A DNA stretch of 64,000 bases from Lithodes maja (GCA_037953745.1 JBAKBP010012342.1:1-64000); one strand, 5' to 3'; counted from the stretch's first letter, positions 42,742 through 53,941 are shown. The notes: generated by a model not told the origin, from the sequence alone. Program-made: numbers and translations.

Positions 42742-45275
42742 GGTAGGTCCTGTGTGATTGCAGGGTTATTGATTAATCTAATAGCTTTATTTTGAATTTT
42801 GTCCAACTGCCTCAATGCAACCACTCCACTTCCACCCCACAGAGGTGAACAGTAATCCATCTGAGAACGCACATGACTTTTATATATCACGGCCAACTGC
42901 TCGTCAGTGAAGAATTCTCGAACTCTGTACAGGAGTCCCAGTTTTTTAGAGGCATTCTTAGCAATGCTTTTAACATAATGTGTCCAGCTCAAGTTAGTAG
43001 TTAATGTTACACCGAGAATGTCAATACTAGCGGAAGTGGGAATATTTACATCATTAAAAAATATATGGGAGTCAGTGAGATTCTGTCGGTTAGAAAATTG
43101 AATGTACTTGGTTTTCTGTGCATTAAAGGAAACTAGATTCTTTTGTCCCCATCCATTAATTCTAGAAAGGTCCTGGTTCAGAGAAATTGCAGTGTTTATT
43201 TTTGAATTTATAAGATCGGGTTGGGTGAAAGAATTGGTAAATGTGAAGGAACTGTGGAGTGTTGAGTCATCTGCATAGGAATGTATTGGATTATGAGTGG
43301 TAGGTATGAGATCATTGATATGAATGAGGAACAGAATTGGGGCCAAAACTGATCCCTGGGGAACACCAGCATTTATTGAGTGAAATTGAGAATAAAGGCC
43401 ATCTACCATTACACGTATTTTTCTGTTATGAAGATAAGAAGAAATTAGTGGAACTAATGATGCAAGGCCGTAGTGTGACATCTTCGACAATAAGGATTGA
43501 TGCCAGACTCTATCAAATGCCTTTGATATATCCAGTGCTATTGTATGTGTTTCACCATGTTGGTCTGTAGCTTGGTTGATTTTATGCGTAAGAAGGCAAA
43601 GCATGTCTGCAGTTGATCGACATCGTCTAAAACCATATTGCCTATCACTGATTAATTTATTATTCTCAAGATGCTTAATTATGTGATTATTTAATATAAT
43701 TTCAAAGACTTTACCAAGAGTGGAAGTTATAGCTATTGGTCTGTAGTTTGATGGATCTGAAGAGGCACCTTTTTTAGGAACTGGATGGATGTTTGCTTCT
43801 TTCCAGGGTACTGGGAAGCATGAGGTATGAGTACACAGACGGAAAAATTTTGCCAATACAGGAGCGAGCACCAAGGAGCAATTCTTAAGTACTATTGGAG
43901 GAATTTCATCTGGACCAGGAGCCTTATCTACCGAGAGATTCTGCAAAATAGTTTTGACATGTCTGGTGTGGATCTTAAGTGAGGGAATTTCAGGCGAATT
44001 AAAATTAAGTACAGGGACATCTTGATTGATTTCATCTAAGGTTGAGTTGGTGGAGAAAATATCCGCAAGAAGGTTAGCTTTACCTCGTGGGTCACTTACA
44101 AGATTGCCAGTCGGAGATTTTAATGGTGGAATGGATGAAGCAGTAGTGAAGTTGGAGTTAAATGAGTTAAGAGTAGACCAAAATATTTTGTTATCATTTG
44201 GATTATTTAGAAGTTTATTTGCCTGCTTGTGGAGAAAGTTTGATTTAGTTAGGTTTAATACAGTTTTGGCATGATTTCTGATGTTTCTAAAGTAATTAAA
44301 GGCTTCATGTGTTTTTGATCTTGTGTATGCATTGTAGGCTATTGCTTTTTGTTCAGTTACTCTAGCACAATTATGGTCAAACCATTTAGGTGAATTAGAT
44401 CTTTCACTGTACTTTTGATGAGGAATAAAAGTTTCCATTCCAATTTTTACAAAATCTTGTATGTGGCTCAAGGTGGAGTGTGCATCATTAGAAAAGAAAG
44501 AGGTCCAGGGAATATCAATAAAGAAACCTTGAAGACCCTCCCAGTCTGCCCTATCGTAATGCCATTTAGTCACCAAAACAGGTTCAGAGTGGGAAGGTGT
44601 GGTAGGTGATAGACAGGTGGCCTGTATCAGACAGTGATCAGAAGATCCAAGCGGGGACCTCACTGTAACATCATAATTTTCTGAATTGGTTGTTAAAAAT
44701 AAGTCCAGTAGGTGGGAATTATGATTAGGATTATCTGGTACACGGGTGGGTTGGTTGACTAGTTGAGTGAGATTAAATGAGTCTGCAAATAGCTCACATT
44801 CAAGACCAGCATCATCAGTCCTGGCTGAATAAGTGAGCCATTCAACATTATGGACATTAAAATCACCCAACACAGTGATTTCAGAAGAAGCATTTAAGTT
44901 GAGGACACTGAGTTGTGAGGACAGAGAATCAAAAAGACTTTGCTCTGGAGGAGTATTTGGGGAACGGTAGATGCAACATATGTATTTAAATTTACCAGCA
45001 GAAATTAATTTGTATATAGAATAATCAAAATAGGGACAATTGAAACTAGTAACCTCCTCCAGGGCAATTTCAGATTTTGCGAAGCAACATACACCTCCTT
45101 TAGGTCTGAAATTTTGGAGCAGTTGATAACCTGGAAAATTAAATCTAGACGTGTCAGATGTGGATGTTACTTGAGTCTCTGTCAAAAAAAGGAGAGTAGG
45201 GAATTCTGCTTGAAGAAATTGGTGTACAGAATTGATGTTAGAGTGAAGTCCCCTTATATTGCTAAATATAATCTC
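42742..45275 (-). pseudogene. Jockey-like pol: endonuclease and RT, interrupted at its C-terminus
   Basis: Frame opens after a TAA at 45276-45278 with IIFSNIRGLHSN, the usual start of an apurinic-type endonuclease; no ATG is visible, so the 5' end is truncated or the start lies further up. Endonuclease motifs are LLFLTETQV, GDFNVHNVEW (about 44860) and SSDHCLI (about 44635). RT motifs are SNYRPIAITSTLGK, ALDISKAFDRVWH, GVPQGSVLAPILF and YADDSTLH (about 43270). No stop interrupts more than 800 codons. The gene is disabled by the CR1 insert at 42735. Confidence 0.87.
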
Positions 45276-45276
45276 T

Positions 45277-45483
45277 TAACCAGGTAAAATACGCATTTCT
45301 TTTTTCTTTTCTGGCTATTATTAGACGATTTTATTCAGATTAGGAAGGGTATATGTAAGTCAGAGGGTTAATTGAGACAGGCTATACCCTTATAATACCC
45401 ACAGATCCCTCCTAAACTGTATAAAATCGTCTACTGAGAGCCAGAATAAACATCCATACTGCGCCACGATCGCCAAAGGGTTG
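45277..45483. mobile_element. Small foldback MITE family 3
   Basis: Has TTCTGGCTATTATTAGACGA at left and the inverted AAATCGTCTACTGAGAGCC and AGAATAAA at right, as in the copies at 26848 and 57107. It touches the 5' end of the Jockey-like element. Confidence 0.65.
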
Positions 45484-45572
45484 AGAGGGGAGGGGGGAGC
45501 GCTAGTTTCCTAATGTCATCAACAATCTTTCTAAGTGCAAGGCGGACATTTAGTGGGTGTGGTAGTACGTCC

Positions 45573-46799
45573 TAGCATGTACTGTATATACTGTACGTCC
45601 TAGCATGTACTGTATATACTGTACGTCCTAGCATGTACTGTATATACTGTACGTCCTAGCATGTACTGTATATACTGTACGTCCTAGCATGTACTGTATA
45701 TACTGTACGTCCTAGCATGTACTGTATATACTGTACGTCCTAGCATGTACTGTATATGCTGTACGTCCTAGCATGTACTGTATATGCTGTACGTCCTAGC
45801 ATGTACTGTATATACTGTACGTCCTAGCATGTACTGTATATACTGTACGTCCTAGCATGTACTGTATATACTGTACGTCCTAGCATGTACTGTATGTACT
45901 GTACGTCCTAGCATGTACTGTATATACTGTACATCCTAGCATGTACTGTATATACTGTACGTCCTAGCATGTACTGTATATACTGTACGTCCTAGCATGT
46001 ACTGTATATACTGTACGTCCTAGCATGTACTGTATATGCTGTACGTCCTAGCATGTACTGTATATACTGTACGTCCTAGCATGTACTGTATATGCTGTAC
46101 GTCCTAGCATGTACTGTATGTACTGTACGTCCTAGCATGTACTGTATATACTGTACGTCCTAGCATGTACTGTATGTACTGTACGTCCTAGCATGTACTG
46201 TATGTACTGTACGTCCTAGCATGTACTGTATATATTGTACGTCCTAGCATGTACTGTATGTACTGTACGTCCTAGCATGTACTGTATATACTGTACGTCC
46301 TAGCATGTACTGTATGTACTGTACGTCCTAGCATGTACTGTATATACTGTACGTCCTAGCATGTACTGTATGTACTGTACGTCCTAGCATGTACTGTATA
46401 TACTGTACGTCCTAGCATGTACTGTATATACTGTACGTCCTAGCATGTACTGTATATGCTGTACGTCCTAGCATGTACTGTATATACTGTACGTCCTAGC
46501 ATGTACTGTATATGCTGTACGTCCTAGCATGTACTGTATATACTGTACGTCCTAGCATGTACTGTATATACTGTACGTCCTAGCATGTACTGTATATACT
46601 GTACGTCCTAGCATGTACTGTATATACTGTACGTCCTAGCATGTACTGTATATGCTGTACGTCCTAGCATGTACTGTATATACTGTACGTCCTAGCATGT
46701 ACTGTATGTACTGTACGTCCTAGCATGTACTGTATATACTGTACGTCCTAGCATGTACTGTATGTACTGTACGTCCTAGCATGTACTGTATATACTGTA
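45573..46799. repeat. 28-bp satellite array, about 44 units
   Basis: Unit contains GTACGTCCTAGCATG followed by TACTGTATATACT. Units are almost identical; most variation is at two positions of the TATATA segment (TATATG, TATGTA). Units are contiguous, without unique spacers. Confidence 0.95.
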
Positions 46800-47033
46800 T
46801 ATCACATTCGCACCCAGTCGGGGGGACACCTCGACGACGTACACAGACTAATAACACACATACCAGAGCCATTCCAACAGCTTCCTCTATCTACAACACC
46901 CCTTCTCTGCTATCTACACTCTCCCAACCGTATGGTTCTAGTGTACTGTCTGATGGCGTAATGGGATTCCAAATGTAAAACACCAACCAACAGACACACA
47001 AATACAAGCCAACAGATTATATAAGGCGACAAA
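46800..47033. other. No gene seen
   Basis: About 230 bases of unassigned sequence between the satellite and the MITE. Confidence 0.4.
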
Positions 47034-47804
47034 CATCTATGGGGAGATGGGTCGCTTTTCTGGTCCCCTTTCCTCCTCATGTTTAGCCCCGTTAGTTTTC
47101 AAATTTGATGACGTTCGGTCCATTATGGTGGGGTCACACATTCACGTATATTGCTCCCGTCAGCTCCCGTCTGTTGTAAACGAAGGTATATTGGTAGTTG
47201 GCAACCGATAACGTAAAACGTAATGGCATAATACGCAAAACTTATATGAAAATACGGTCGGTCAGTCGGGGGGGGGGTACTCGCGCATGGCGCGAGTAGA
47301 AACGAGTAGCCCACGTGGGTCCGGAATGTTGTGGGTGCAGCCAAGGCCGCGCGGTTGTTGATTCTAGTTTAATCAGGAACGTGGCTCGCCCTCACGTATG
47401 TCAAAAGACGGCAAAAGTTACGACCGACCTGGCCACCACCGTCGTCTGACCAGAGCAGCATCGTCGGACGTAGCAGCTACCATGTCAGACGAGAGCTGCT
47501 CTGGTCAAATCGTAGAAAGTTCCAGTCGAACGTGGAAGTATACGTAATGGTGGGGTCACACATTCACGTATATTGCTCCCGTCAGCTCCCGTCCGGCGTA
47601 TCGCAAAGACGCGAGTAGTTTTTGCCGATGAACGCCCGTTCTTCTACGTCTATTGCACTTCCCGACAGACGTAGCGTAACGGGGCCAGTGTTACGTCAGA
47701 CGTAATGGAGGCGTAGTGAACTACGTACGTGTTTGCGCCGTGCGTAGGCATAGCCCCGTTCAACCTAATGGGCTGCCCGATTTGCTGGAAAACAGGCCAC
47801 GCCC

Positions 47805-48137
47805 ATGCCACACCCCCTCAAGACCGGCGTAGCTGAGGCCACACGTCTTGGGATTTGTTTGGTCGTACCTGGACCGGTTCTGGCCAATCGTAGGCACACC
47901 CTGTCTGACCAAACACAGACAAAGACAGTCTTTGTCAACCACGTAGGTCTGGGTTGGAATCTGGGAACTACAAAAGGGCAGGAATGGCCACACCATTCCC
48001 ATTCCCAGTCCTTCATCGGCACCATGAACAACATCGAGGAATTCATCCTGGAGGAGTTACCCGCTGAGTGCCAGCCAATTTTGACGGTGTGCTTCTGCCA
48101 GTGCCAGATATTTTTTACATATGAAGCCGATTGGTGA
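47805..48137 (+). CDS. Hypothetical short frame in segment B (doubtful)
   Basis: An ATG-initiated 110-codon frame. A second ATG at 48024 sits in a good context (GCACCATGA) and starts MNNIEEFILEELPAECQ, which looks more like a real N-terminus. The same frame is preserved in the inverted copy B' (50112-50444, minus strand), but the copies are so similar that this says little about selection. I recognise no family; it may be the first exon of the lost transposase of the parent element. Confidence 0.25.
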   Translation: MPHPLKTGVAEATRLGICLVVPGPVLANRRHTLSDQTQTKTVFVNHVGLGWNLGTTKGQEWPHHSHSQSFIGTMNNIEEFILEELPAECQPILTVCFCQCQIFFTYEADW

Positions 48138-48142
48138 GGTAG

Positions 48143-48745
48143 TTTCGCCACCACGGATTTTCCTTTTTTTCCTTTTCTTCGTACGGATACGCTAGAAGTG
48201 GGTGGTGGGAAGCGGTTGGGGGTGTGGTGGGGGGAAGGCAGAAGGGTAAGAGACTTGTCACACAAATATGGAACCGATTGGTGCAGTCGTTTCGCCGCCA
48301 CGGATTTTCCTTTTTTTCCTTTCTTCGTACGGATACGCTAGAAGTGGGTGGTGGGAGGCGGTTGGGGGTGTGGTGGGGGGAAGGCAGAAGGGTAAGAGAC
48401 TTGTCACACAAATATGGAACCGATTGGTGCAGTAGTTTCGCCGCCACGGATTTTCCTTTTTTTCCTTTTCTTCGTACGGATACGCTAGAAGTGGGTGGTG
48501 GGAGGCGGTTGGGGGTGTGGTGGGGGGAAGGCAGAAGGGTAAGAGACTTGTCACACAAATATGGAACCGATTGGTGCAGTAGTTTCGCCGCCACGGATTT
48601 TCCTTTTTTTCCTTTTCTTCGTACGGATACGCTAGAAGTGGGTGGTGGGAGGCGGTTGGGGGTGTGGTGGGGGGAAGGCAGAAGGGTAAGAGACTTGTCA
48701 CACAAATATGGAACCGATTGGTGCAGTCGTTTCGCCGCCACAGAT
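48143..48745. repeat. 147-bp tandem repeat inside segment B (four units)
   Basis: TTTCGCCGCCACGGATTTTC recurs at about 48143, 48291, 48436, 48583 and 48730. The inverted segment B' carries only about two units (49800-50110), which explains nearly all of its 298-base shorter length. Confidence 0.9.
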
Positions 48746-49799
48746 TTTCCTTTGTTTTCCTTCTGACGGGACCGACAGTCAGCGAGTGGGTGGGAGGAGG
48801 GATTTGGGATTTTTGTGGTGGGTAGCCTAAAGGGTAAGGTACATGTGGTAAAAATATGAAAGCCATAGGTGCAGTCGTTTCGCTGCTACGATTTGTTTTC
48901 GGCAGGGTGCAGAGGGTGGCAGGGTTGGCTTGTTGGTTGCTGCTCCGGTGTGGTGAGAGGTGTGACTGGAGGGTCCCTAGCTGGTCCCGTTGTCCCCTCG
49001 TACAAACGGTGCCGCGTCTTCCCGCCAACCCGCAGTGCGGCGGTTCTGCCAGATGCGGCCTAACTAACGTATACTTCCACGTTCGACTGGAACTTTCTAC
49101 GATTTGACCAGAGCAGCTCTCGTCTGACATGGTAGCTGCTACGTCCGACGATGCTGCTCTGGTCAGACGACGGTGGTGGCCAGGTCGGTCGTAACTTTTG
49201 CCGTCTTTTGACATACGTGAGGGCGAGCCACGTTCCTGATTAAACTAGAATCAACAACCGCGCGGCCTTGGCTGCACCCACAACATTCCGGACCCACGTG
49301 GGCTACTCGTTTCTACTCGCGCCATGCGCGAGTACCCCCCCGACTGACCGTATTTTCATATAAGTTTTGCGTATTATGCCATTACGTTTTACGTTATCGG
49401 TTGCCAACTACCAATATACCTTCGTTTACAACAGACGGGAGCTGACGGGAGCAATATACGTGAATGTGTGACTCCACCATTAGTTAGGCCGCATCTGGCA
49501 GAACCGCCGCACTGCGGCGGGAAGACGCGGCACCGTTTGTACGAGGGGACAACGGGACCAGCTAGGGACCCTCCAGTCACACCTCTCACCACACCGGAGC
49601 AGCAACCAACAAGCCAACCCTGCCACCCTCTGCACCCTGCCGAAAACAAATCGTAGCAGCGAAACGACTGCACCTATGGCTTTCATATTTTTACCACATG
49701 TACCTTACCCTTTAGGCTACCCACCACAAAAATCCCAAATCCCTCCTCCCACCCACTCGCTGACTGTCGGTCCCGTCAGAAGGAAAACAAAGGAAAATC

Positions 49800-50110
49800 T
49801 GTGGCGGCGAAACGACTGCACCAATCGGTTCCATATTTGTGTGACAAGTCTCTTACCCTTCTGCCTTCCCCCCACCACACCCCCAACCGCCTCCCACCAC
49901 CCACTTCTAGCGTATCCGTACGAAGAAAAGGAAAAAAAGGAAAATCCGTGGCGGCGAAACTACTGCACCAATCGGTTCCATATTTGTGTGACAATTCTCT
50001 TACCCTTCTGCCTTCCCCCCACCACACCCCCAACCGCTTCCCATCACCCACTTCTAGCGTATCCGTACGAAGAAAAGGAAAAAAAGGAAAATCCGTGGTG
50101 GCGAAACTAC
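49800..50110. repeat. 147-bp tandem repeat inside segment B' (two units)
   Basis: Inverted form of the repeats at 48143-48745, two units plus a partial one. Confidence 0.85.
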
Positions 50111-50990
50111 CTCACCAATCGGCTTCATATGTAAAAAATATCTGGCACTGGCAGAAGCACACCGTCAAAATTGGCTGGCACTCAGCGGGTAACTCCTCCA
50201 GGATGAATTCCTCGATGTTGTTCATGGTGCCGATGAAGGACTGGGAATGGGAATGGTGTGGCCATTCCTGCCCTTTTGTAGTTCCCAGATTCCAACCCAG
50301 ACCTACGTGGTTGACAAAGACTGTCTTTGTCTGTGTTTGGTCAGACAGGGTGTGCCTACGATTGGCCAGAACCGGTCCAGGTACGACCAAACAAATCCCA
50401 AGACGTGTGGCCTCAGCTACGCCGGTCTTGAGGGGGTGTGGCATGGGCGTGGCCTGTTTTCCAGCAAATCGGGCAGCCCATTAGGTTGAACGGGGCTATG
50501 CCTACGCACGGCGCAAACACGTACGTAGTTCACTACGCCTCCATTACGTCTGACGTAACACTGGCCCCGTTACGCTACGTCTGTCGGGAAGTGCAATAGA
50601 CGTAGAAGAACGGGCGTTCATCGGCAAAAACTACTCGCGTCTTTGCGATACGCCGGACGGGAGCTGACGGGAGCAATATACGTGAATGTGTGACCCCACC
50701 ATTAGTTTGTCGGTTTTAAAACATTTCGTCCCATTTCTATATCAATATAAAGACCTTTCGTGCCATTTAGGTGTCGATTTTTCCTAGTGAATAATAGCGA
50801 GCCTGTAATTTTAAGAGAAACAGGCCTTCGGCCGGGACATTTTTCTATCGAAAAATGTACAAATTTATCTTGAATGGGGGGTCTAGCGATTTTTGTTTTT
50901 AAAGATTGATAAAGGTCTAGCGAGGAAACTAAAAATATAAACGAATATATAAATAAATAGACCCAAATAATCATCACTGTCCTCTTACAC

Positions 50991-51096
50991 CCACCCAGTA
51001 GTTTATGACGTATTCTTTTCTCTTATTCTGGCTAGGATTAGACGATATTACACAGCTTTAGAAGAACTTGCGGGAATGAAAGGGGTAAGGACTATC
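50991..51096. mobile_element. MITE family 3 fragment
   Basis: Contains TTATTCTGGCTAGGATTAGACGAT and a short GAAAGGGGTAAGG end; the second half is missing. Confidence 0.5.
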
Positions 51097-51445
51097 TTAA
51101 GGGGAGATGGTCTGTTTTTATGGACACCTTTCTCCCTCATGCTTAGCCCATTTAGTTTTCAGATTTTAAGAAGTTTGGCTCATTCCTTTGGCGATTTTGC
51201 CCCCTTTTCTTTGTCAATATTAAGACTTTTCGTGTCATTTAGGTGTCTATGTTTTCCTGACGAGCGATAGCGAGCCTGTAATTTAGGATGAATCAGCCTT
51301 CGGCCGGGACATGTTTCTACCGAAAAATGTACAAATATATCTTGAAGGAGGATCCTGTTTTGTTTTGTTTTGTAAAGTTTGATGGAAGGAGCAAACTAGA
51401 AACATATTAAATACATGAAAAATCGACCAAAAAATGAACTGACCC
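51097..51445 (+). mobile_element. TTAA MITE family 1
   Basis: Starts TTAAGGGGAGATGG and carries the family core with GACGAGCGATAGCGAGCC, CCTTCGGCCGGG and CTACCGAAAAATGTAC. No clear right TIR. Confidence 0.75.
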
Positions 51446-51846
51446 TCTGCTTACTAGACATCCCTAAACAATACATCACTTAATAATAGCCAACATCTAT
51501 CTATCTATCTATCTATATGCTCTGGCCCAATCCCCATTTTGGGGGTAGCCGACTCAAGACAGAGCAAGAACAGGGAAAACACAAAAACAACATAAAACAA
51601 AAAATAAACACAGATAAAAAGCACAAACTCACACACATCCAGGTCACCCAGGAGAAGACCCAGAGACCAGGGTTACCAAGGTCGCTCCAGCACTCCCCCA
51701 GCCCCTGACCACCCGGAGAGGTTCCGATCTCGGCAGGCAGACATGCAGCGGAGCCAAAGCCACAAGCCCTCCCACCACACTTCCAGGCACACCCTTCATA
51801 TTAATCGTCCCCCCGGGCCAGGCGCCTGATGGACTATTATCTAGTC

Positions 51847-52546
51847 CAGGGATTCCCAAACTCTTCAGCTCATTGACCCCTTAGTGAAGTTTCAAATTAT
51901 TCATCGACCCCCAAACATTTAAAAATAAGAATAATATAATATGTTGTGAAAAAAGAAACTTATTACCCTGTACATGCATATTATGATACAATAAATATGT
52001 GGAATTATAGTAGTACCTTAATATTAGTATTAGTAGAGTTAATGTCTTCATTTTGTATTTCCAAGTCAAATGGTGTAAGAATTCATTCAGGCACTTGCAT
52101 TTCCTCCAGGTCTTCAAAGTGCAATTTAAAGTCTTCAATCAATTTGTCCAGGTGTGCGTATGTTTCTATGTCACCATCTGAAATGCTTTCACTTTCTGCC
52201 GACTGTTGTAAGTTCGAAAAGTACTGAAAATCTCTGTGCCATTGACGCTTTAAACCAGCCTAGTTTGCCTTGGAAGCCCAGTAGAATTGTCCTGTCCTGA
52301 ATAATGGTAACATCTTTACCCTGCAGACGTTTCTGTACCTCATTAAACTTTGAATATAGGTCTGCCAAATAGAACAGAGCATTCTTACACCTTTTCAGCT
52401 TTTCACATAGAGATAGGTCTACATCTTTTGAAACGTTCCTCACCTAGCCATTCATAGACCCCCTAGCCATTTATCGACCCCCTTTCGACCCCTGGCGATT
52501 CATTGACCCCTTGGATGGTCGATATCGACCACTTTGGGAACCCCTG
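51847..52546 (-). mobile_element. hAT DNA transposon, internally deleted
   Basis: Ends CAGGGATTCCCAAACT and TTTGGGAACCCCTG are typical hAT terminal inverted repeats. The 8-base target duplication ATCTAGTC flanks it at 51839-51846 and 52547-52554. The 700-base element keeps a piece of transposase and sits inside the RTE-like LINE. Confidence 0.93.
52063..52443 (-). pseudogene. hAT transposase fragment (ZBED-type)
   Basis: The reverse-strand frame 52443-52189 includes LCEKLKRCKNALFYLADLYS and FNEVQKRLQGKDVTII. Further along (about 52165-52080) it reads DKLIEDFKLHFEDLEEMQVP. Both match the middle to C-terminal part of hAT transposases of the ZBED5-like kind. A frameshift or stop separates them. 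The DDE core residues and the dimerisation end are missing, so the copy cannot move itself. Confidence 0.8.
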
Positions 52547-52597
52547 ATCTAGTCGAACTTGCGCCCGACCCCTTACTCCAAATGACCACGTGTTCAC

Positions 52598-53077
52598 TCA
52601 ACTATTCACAAGCATTCTCCATTCACTCCTGTCCACCACCACTTCCCCTGCCTGATCTATAGTCATTCCTCTATCATCCAAAGCCTTTCTTACACAGTCT
52701 CTCCATCTCAATGGGGGTCTTCCTGCCCTTCTATCTCCCCTTGTACCTGACTCACATATTCTCTTTGTAAGCCTTTCATCTCCCATTCGTTCAACATGAC
52801 CATACCAGCTCAGCACCCTTCTGTCCACTCTGGCTGACAAATGTTCCTGCTGCCCCACTCTCCTACGTATCTCTTCATTCCTCAATCTGTCTCTACGAGT
52901 AACTCCACACATACTCCTCAAGCAGCTCATCTCCATCACATCCAGCCCTCTTTTCTCCTTTTTCTTCAGAGCCCATGTCTCAGCCCCATACATCACTGTT
53001 GGCACAACAATTCCTTGATACAGTGCACTTTTTACTTTCACTCCGAGATTTCTCGTCTTCCACATACTTCCCAAGTA
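52598..53077 (-). pseudogene. RTE-type pol, C-terminal domain
   Basis: Encodes VKVKSALYQGIVVPTVMYG, then AETWALKKKEKRGLDVMEMS, the DRLRNEEIRRRVGQQ block and SWYGHVERMGDERLTKR, a signature of the region after RT in RTE-type elements. It ends at a stop at 52598. RT catalytic motifs are absent. Confidence 0.85.
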
Positions 53078-53078
53078 G

Positions 53079-53203
53079 AGTGGAACAAGTAGAGTGTTTT
53101 AAATATCTAGGAGGAACGATAAGCAGGAGTGGAGGTATGGAAGTGGAGGTAAAACAGAGAGTGTGTGAAGGAAGGAAGGTTTTCGGAGCAATGGGAAGTA
53201 AGT
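53079..53203 (+). pseudogene. Inverted upstream piece of the same RTE pol
   Basis: Plus-strand reading VEQVECFKYLGGTISRSGG, then VKQRVCEGRKVFGAMGS, which in intact relatives directly precedes the WKTRNLGVKVKSALYQG block found on the minus strand. Both pieces share GGGAAGTA at the junction. Confidence 0.85.
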
Positions 53204-53589
53204 ATAGCCAACATAAAATAAAGAAACGCGTCATCGATTCCTGGAGGGGATTTACTTACCACAGGAACATCATTTTTGTTTACTACAGTTGAAGTTTGTT
53301 CTGATAAATATTACAAGATAAGGTATATTAAATAGGTAGAACGACAGCAATTAATTTTCTAACGCCAATAGGTCTCTCCATAAATTGAAATATATAATCG
53401 CATAAAAACGACAGCCATAAACTAATGAAAACAGGCGTCTTCGTTCTGAAAGGGTTAACTTACCTCCTTAGAAGAGTTAATAAATATCTTGAACACATAA
53501 AGTAGACAGGATTTAGCAGCCTAAAAATCCCATCACTTTCCCCCACCCATAAACCCTCTACCCAGGTACAAACGGGTTAATACATCTGT
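53204..53589. other. No gene seen
   Basis: About 380 unassigned bases; parts around 53225 and 53440 resemble MITE family 3 ends. Confidence 0.4.
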
Positions 53590-53941
53590 AGGGAGCTTAA
53601 GAGCTTAAGCTCCATCAAGCTTAAAAAGAACCACCGCCTAGATCCCCTTTCAAGATGATTTTGATGATACAATGATTTGATGATACAATGATTTTGTACA
53701 TTTTTCGGTAGAAAAATGTCCCGGCCGAAGACCGCTTCCTTCTAAAGTTACAGGCTTGCTATCGCTCGCCAGGAAAAAATCGACACCTAAAGGGTAAGAA
53801 AGGACTTAATATTGACTAAGAAATAAGGCGAAAGGTCTCAAAATCGCCAAACTAACGTAACGAACGTCTTAAAATCTCAAAAGAAATATGCTAAACATGA
53901 GGGAGAAGGGGGTCCATCAAAAGCAAGCACTACCCCCTTAA
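53590..53941 (-). mobile_element. TTAA MITE family 1
   Basis: Reverse orientation; GGTAGAAAAATGTCCCGG, GCCAGGAAAAAATCGACACC and the right end AGCACTACCCCCTTAA. A short GATGATACAATGATTT duplication lies near 53660-53690. Confidence 0.8.

Larger units (their letters stand above)
41284..45280 (-). mobile_element. Jockey-like non-LTR element, copy 2, split by a CR1 insertion
   Basis: T-run (poly-A tail) at 41284-41309, 3' part 41310-41681, CR1 insert 41682-42735, then the rest up to about 45278. A 6-base duplication AATGTA at 41676-41681 and 42736-42741 flanks the insert; copy 1 shows the uninterrupted sequence at this point (near 39677). Confidence 0.88.
47126..50701. mobile_element. 3.6-kb composite element with A-B-A'-B' inverted structure
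   Basis: Four segments: A 47126-47544, B 47548-49064, A' 49068-49479 (inverted A) and B' 49483-50701 (inverted B). A and B both start TGGTGGGGTCACACATTCAC, and A' and B' end with its inverse. TTA or TAA lies at each of the five boundaries (47123, 47545, 49065, 49480, 50702). Three-base TWA target duplications are typical of PIF/Harbinger elements, so a non-autonomous Harbinger-like origin is likely but unproven. No transposase is recognised. Confidence 0.8.
47034..50990 (+). mobile_element. TTAA MITE family 1 split by a composite inverted element
   Basis: The left part at 47034-47125 carries GGGGAGATGGGTCGC and the GTTTAGCCCCGTTAG block. The right part from 50702 carries GTTTGTCGGTTTTAAAAC, GGTGTCGATTTTTCC, GGCCTTCGGCC and the AAAAATGTAC hairpin. 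Joined at TTA they restore the usual family order. Confidence 0.75.
51497..53203 (-). mobile_element. RTE-like LINE with 5' inversion and a hAT insertion
   Basis: An 11-base direct repeat ATAGCCAACAT lies at 51486-51496 and 53204-53214. At left is the 3' tail (GATA-type repeats on the minus strand), then the 3' UTR and pol C-terminus on the minus strand up to about 53078. After that, a piece of the upstream pol region lies on the plus strand (53079-53203). A single duplication around both parts shows they came in as one insertion. Confidence 0.88.

Noticed and set aside
47765..48741. Reverse-strand frames of 178-318 codons with SVPYLCDKSLTLLPSPHHTP repeats
   Set aside because: They follow the 147-base tandem repeat and switch frame from unit to unit; no conserved family.
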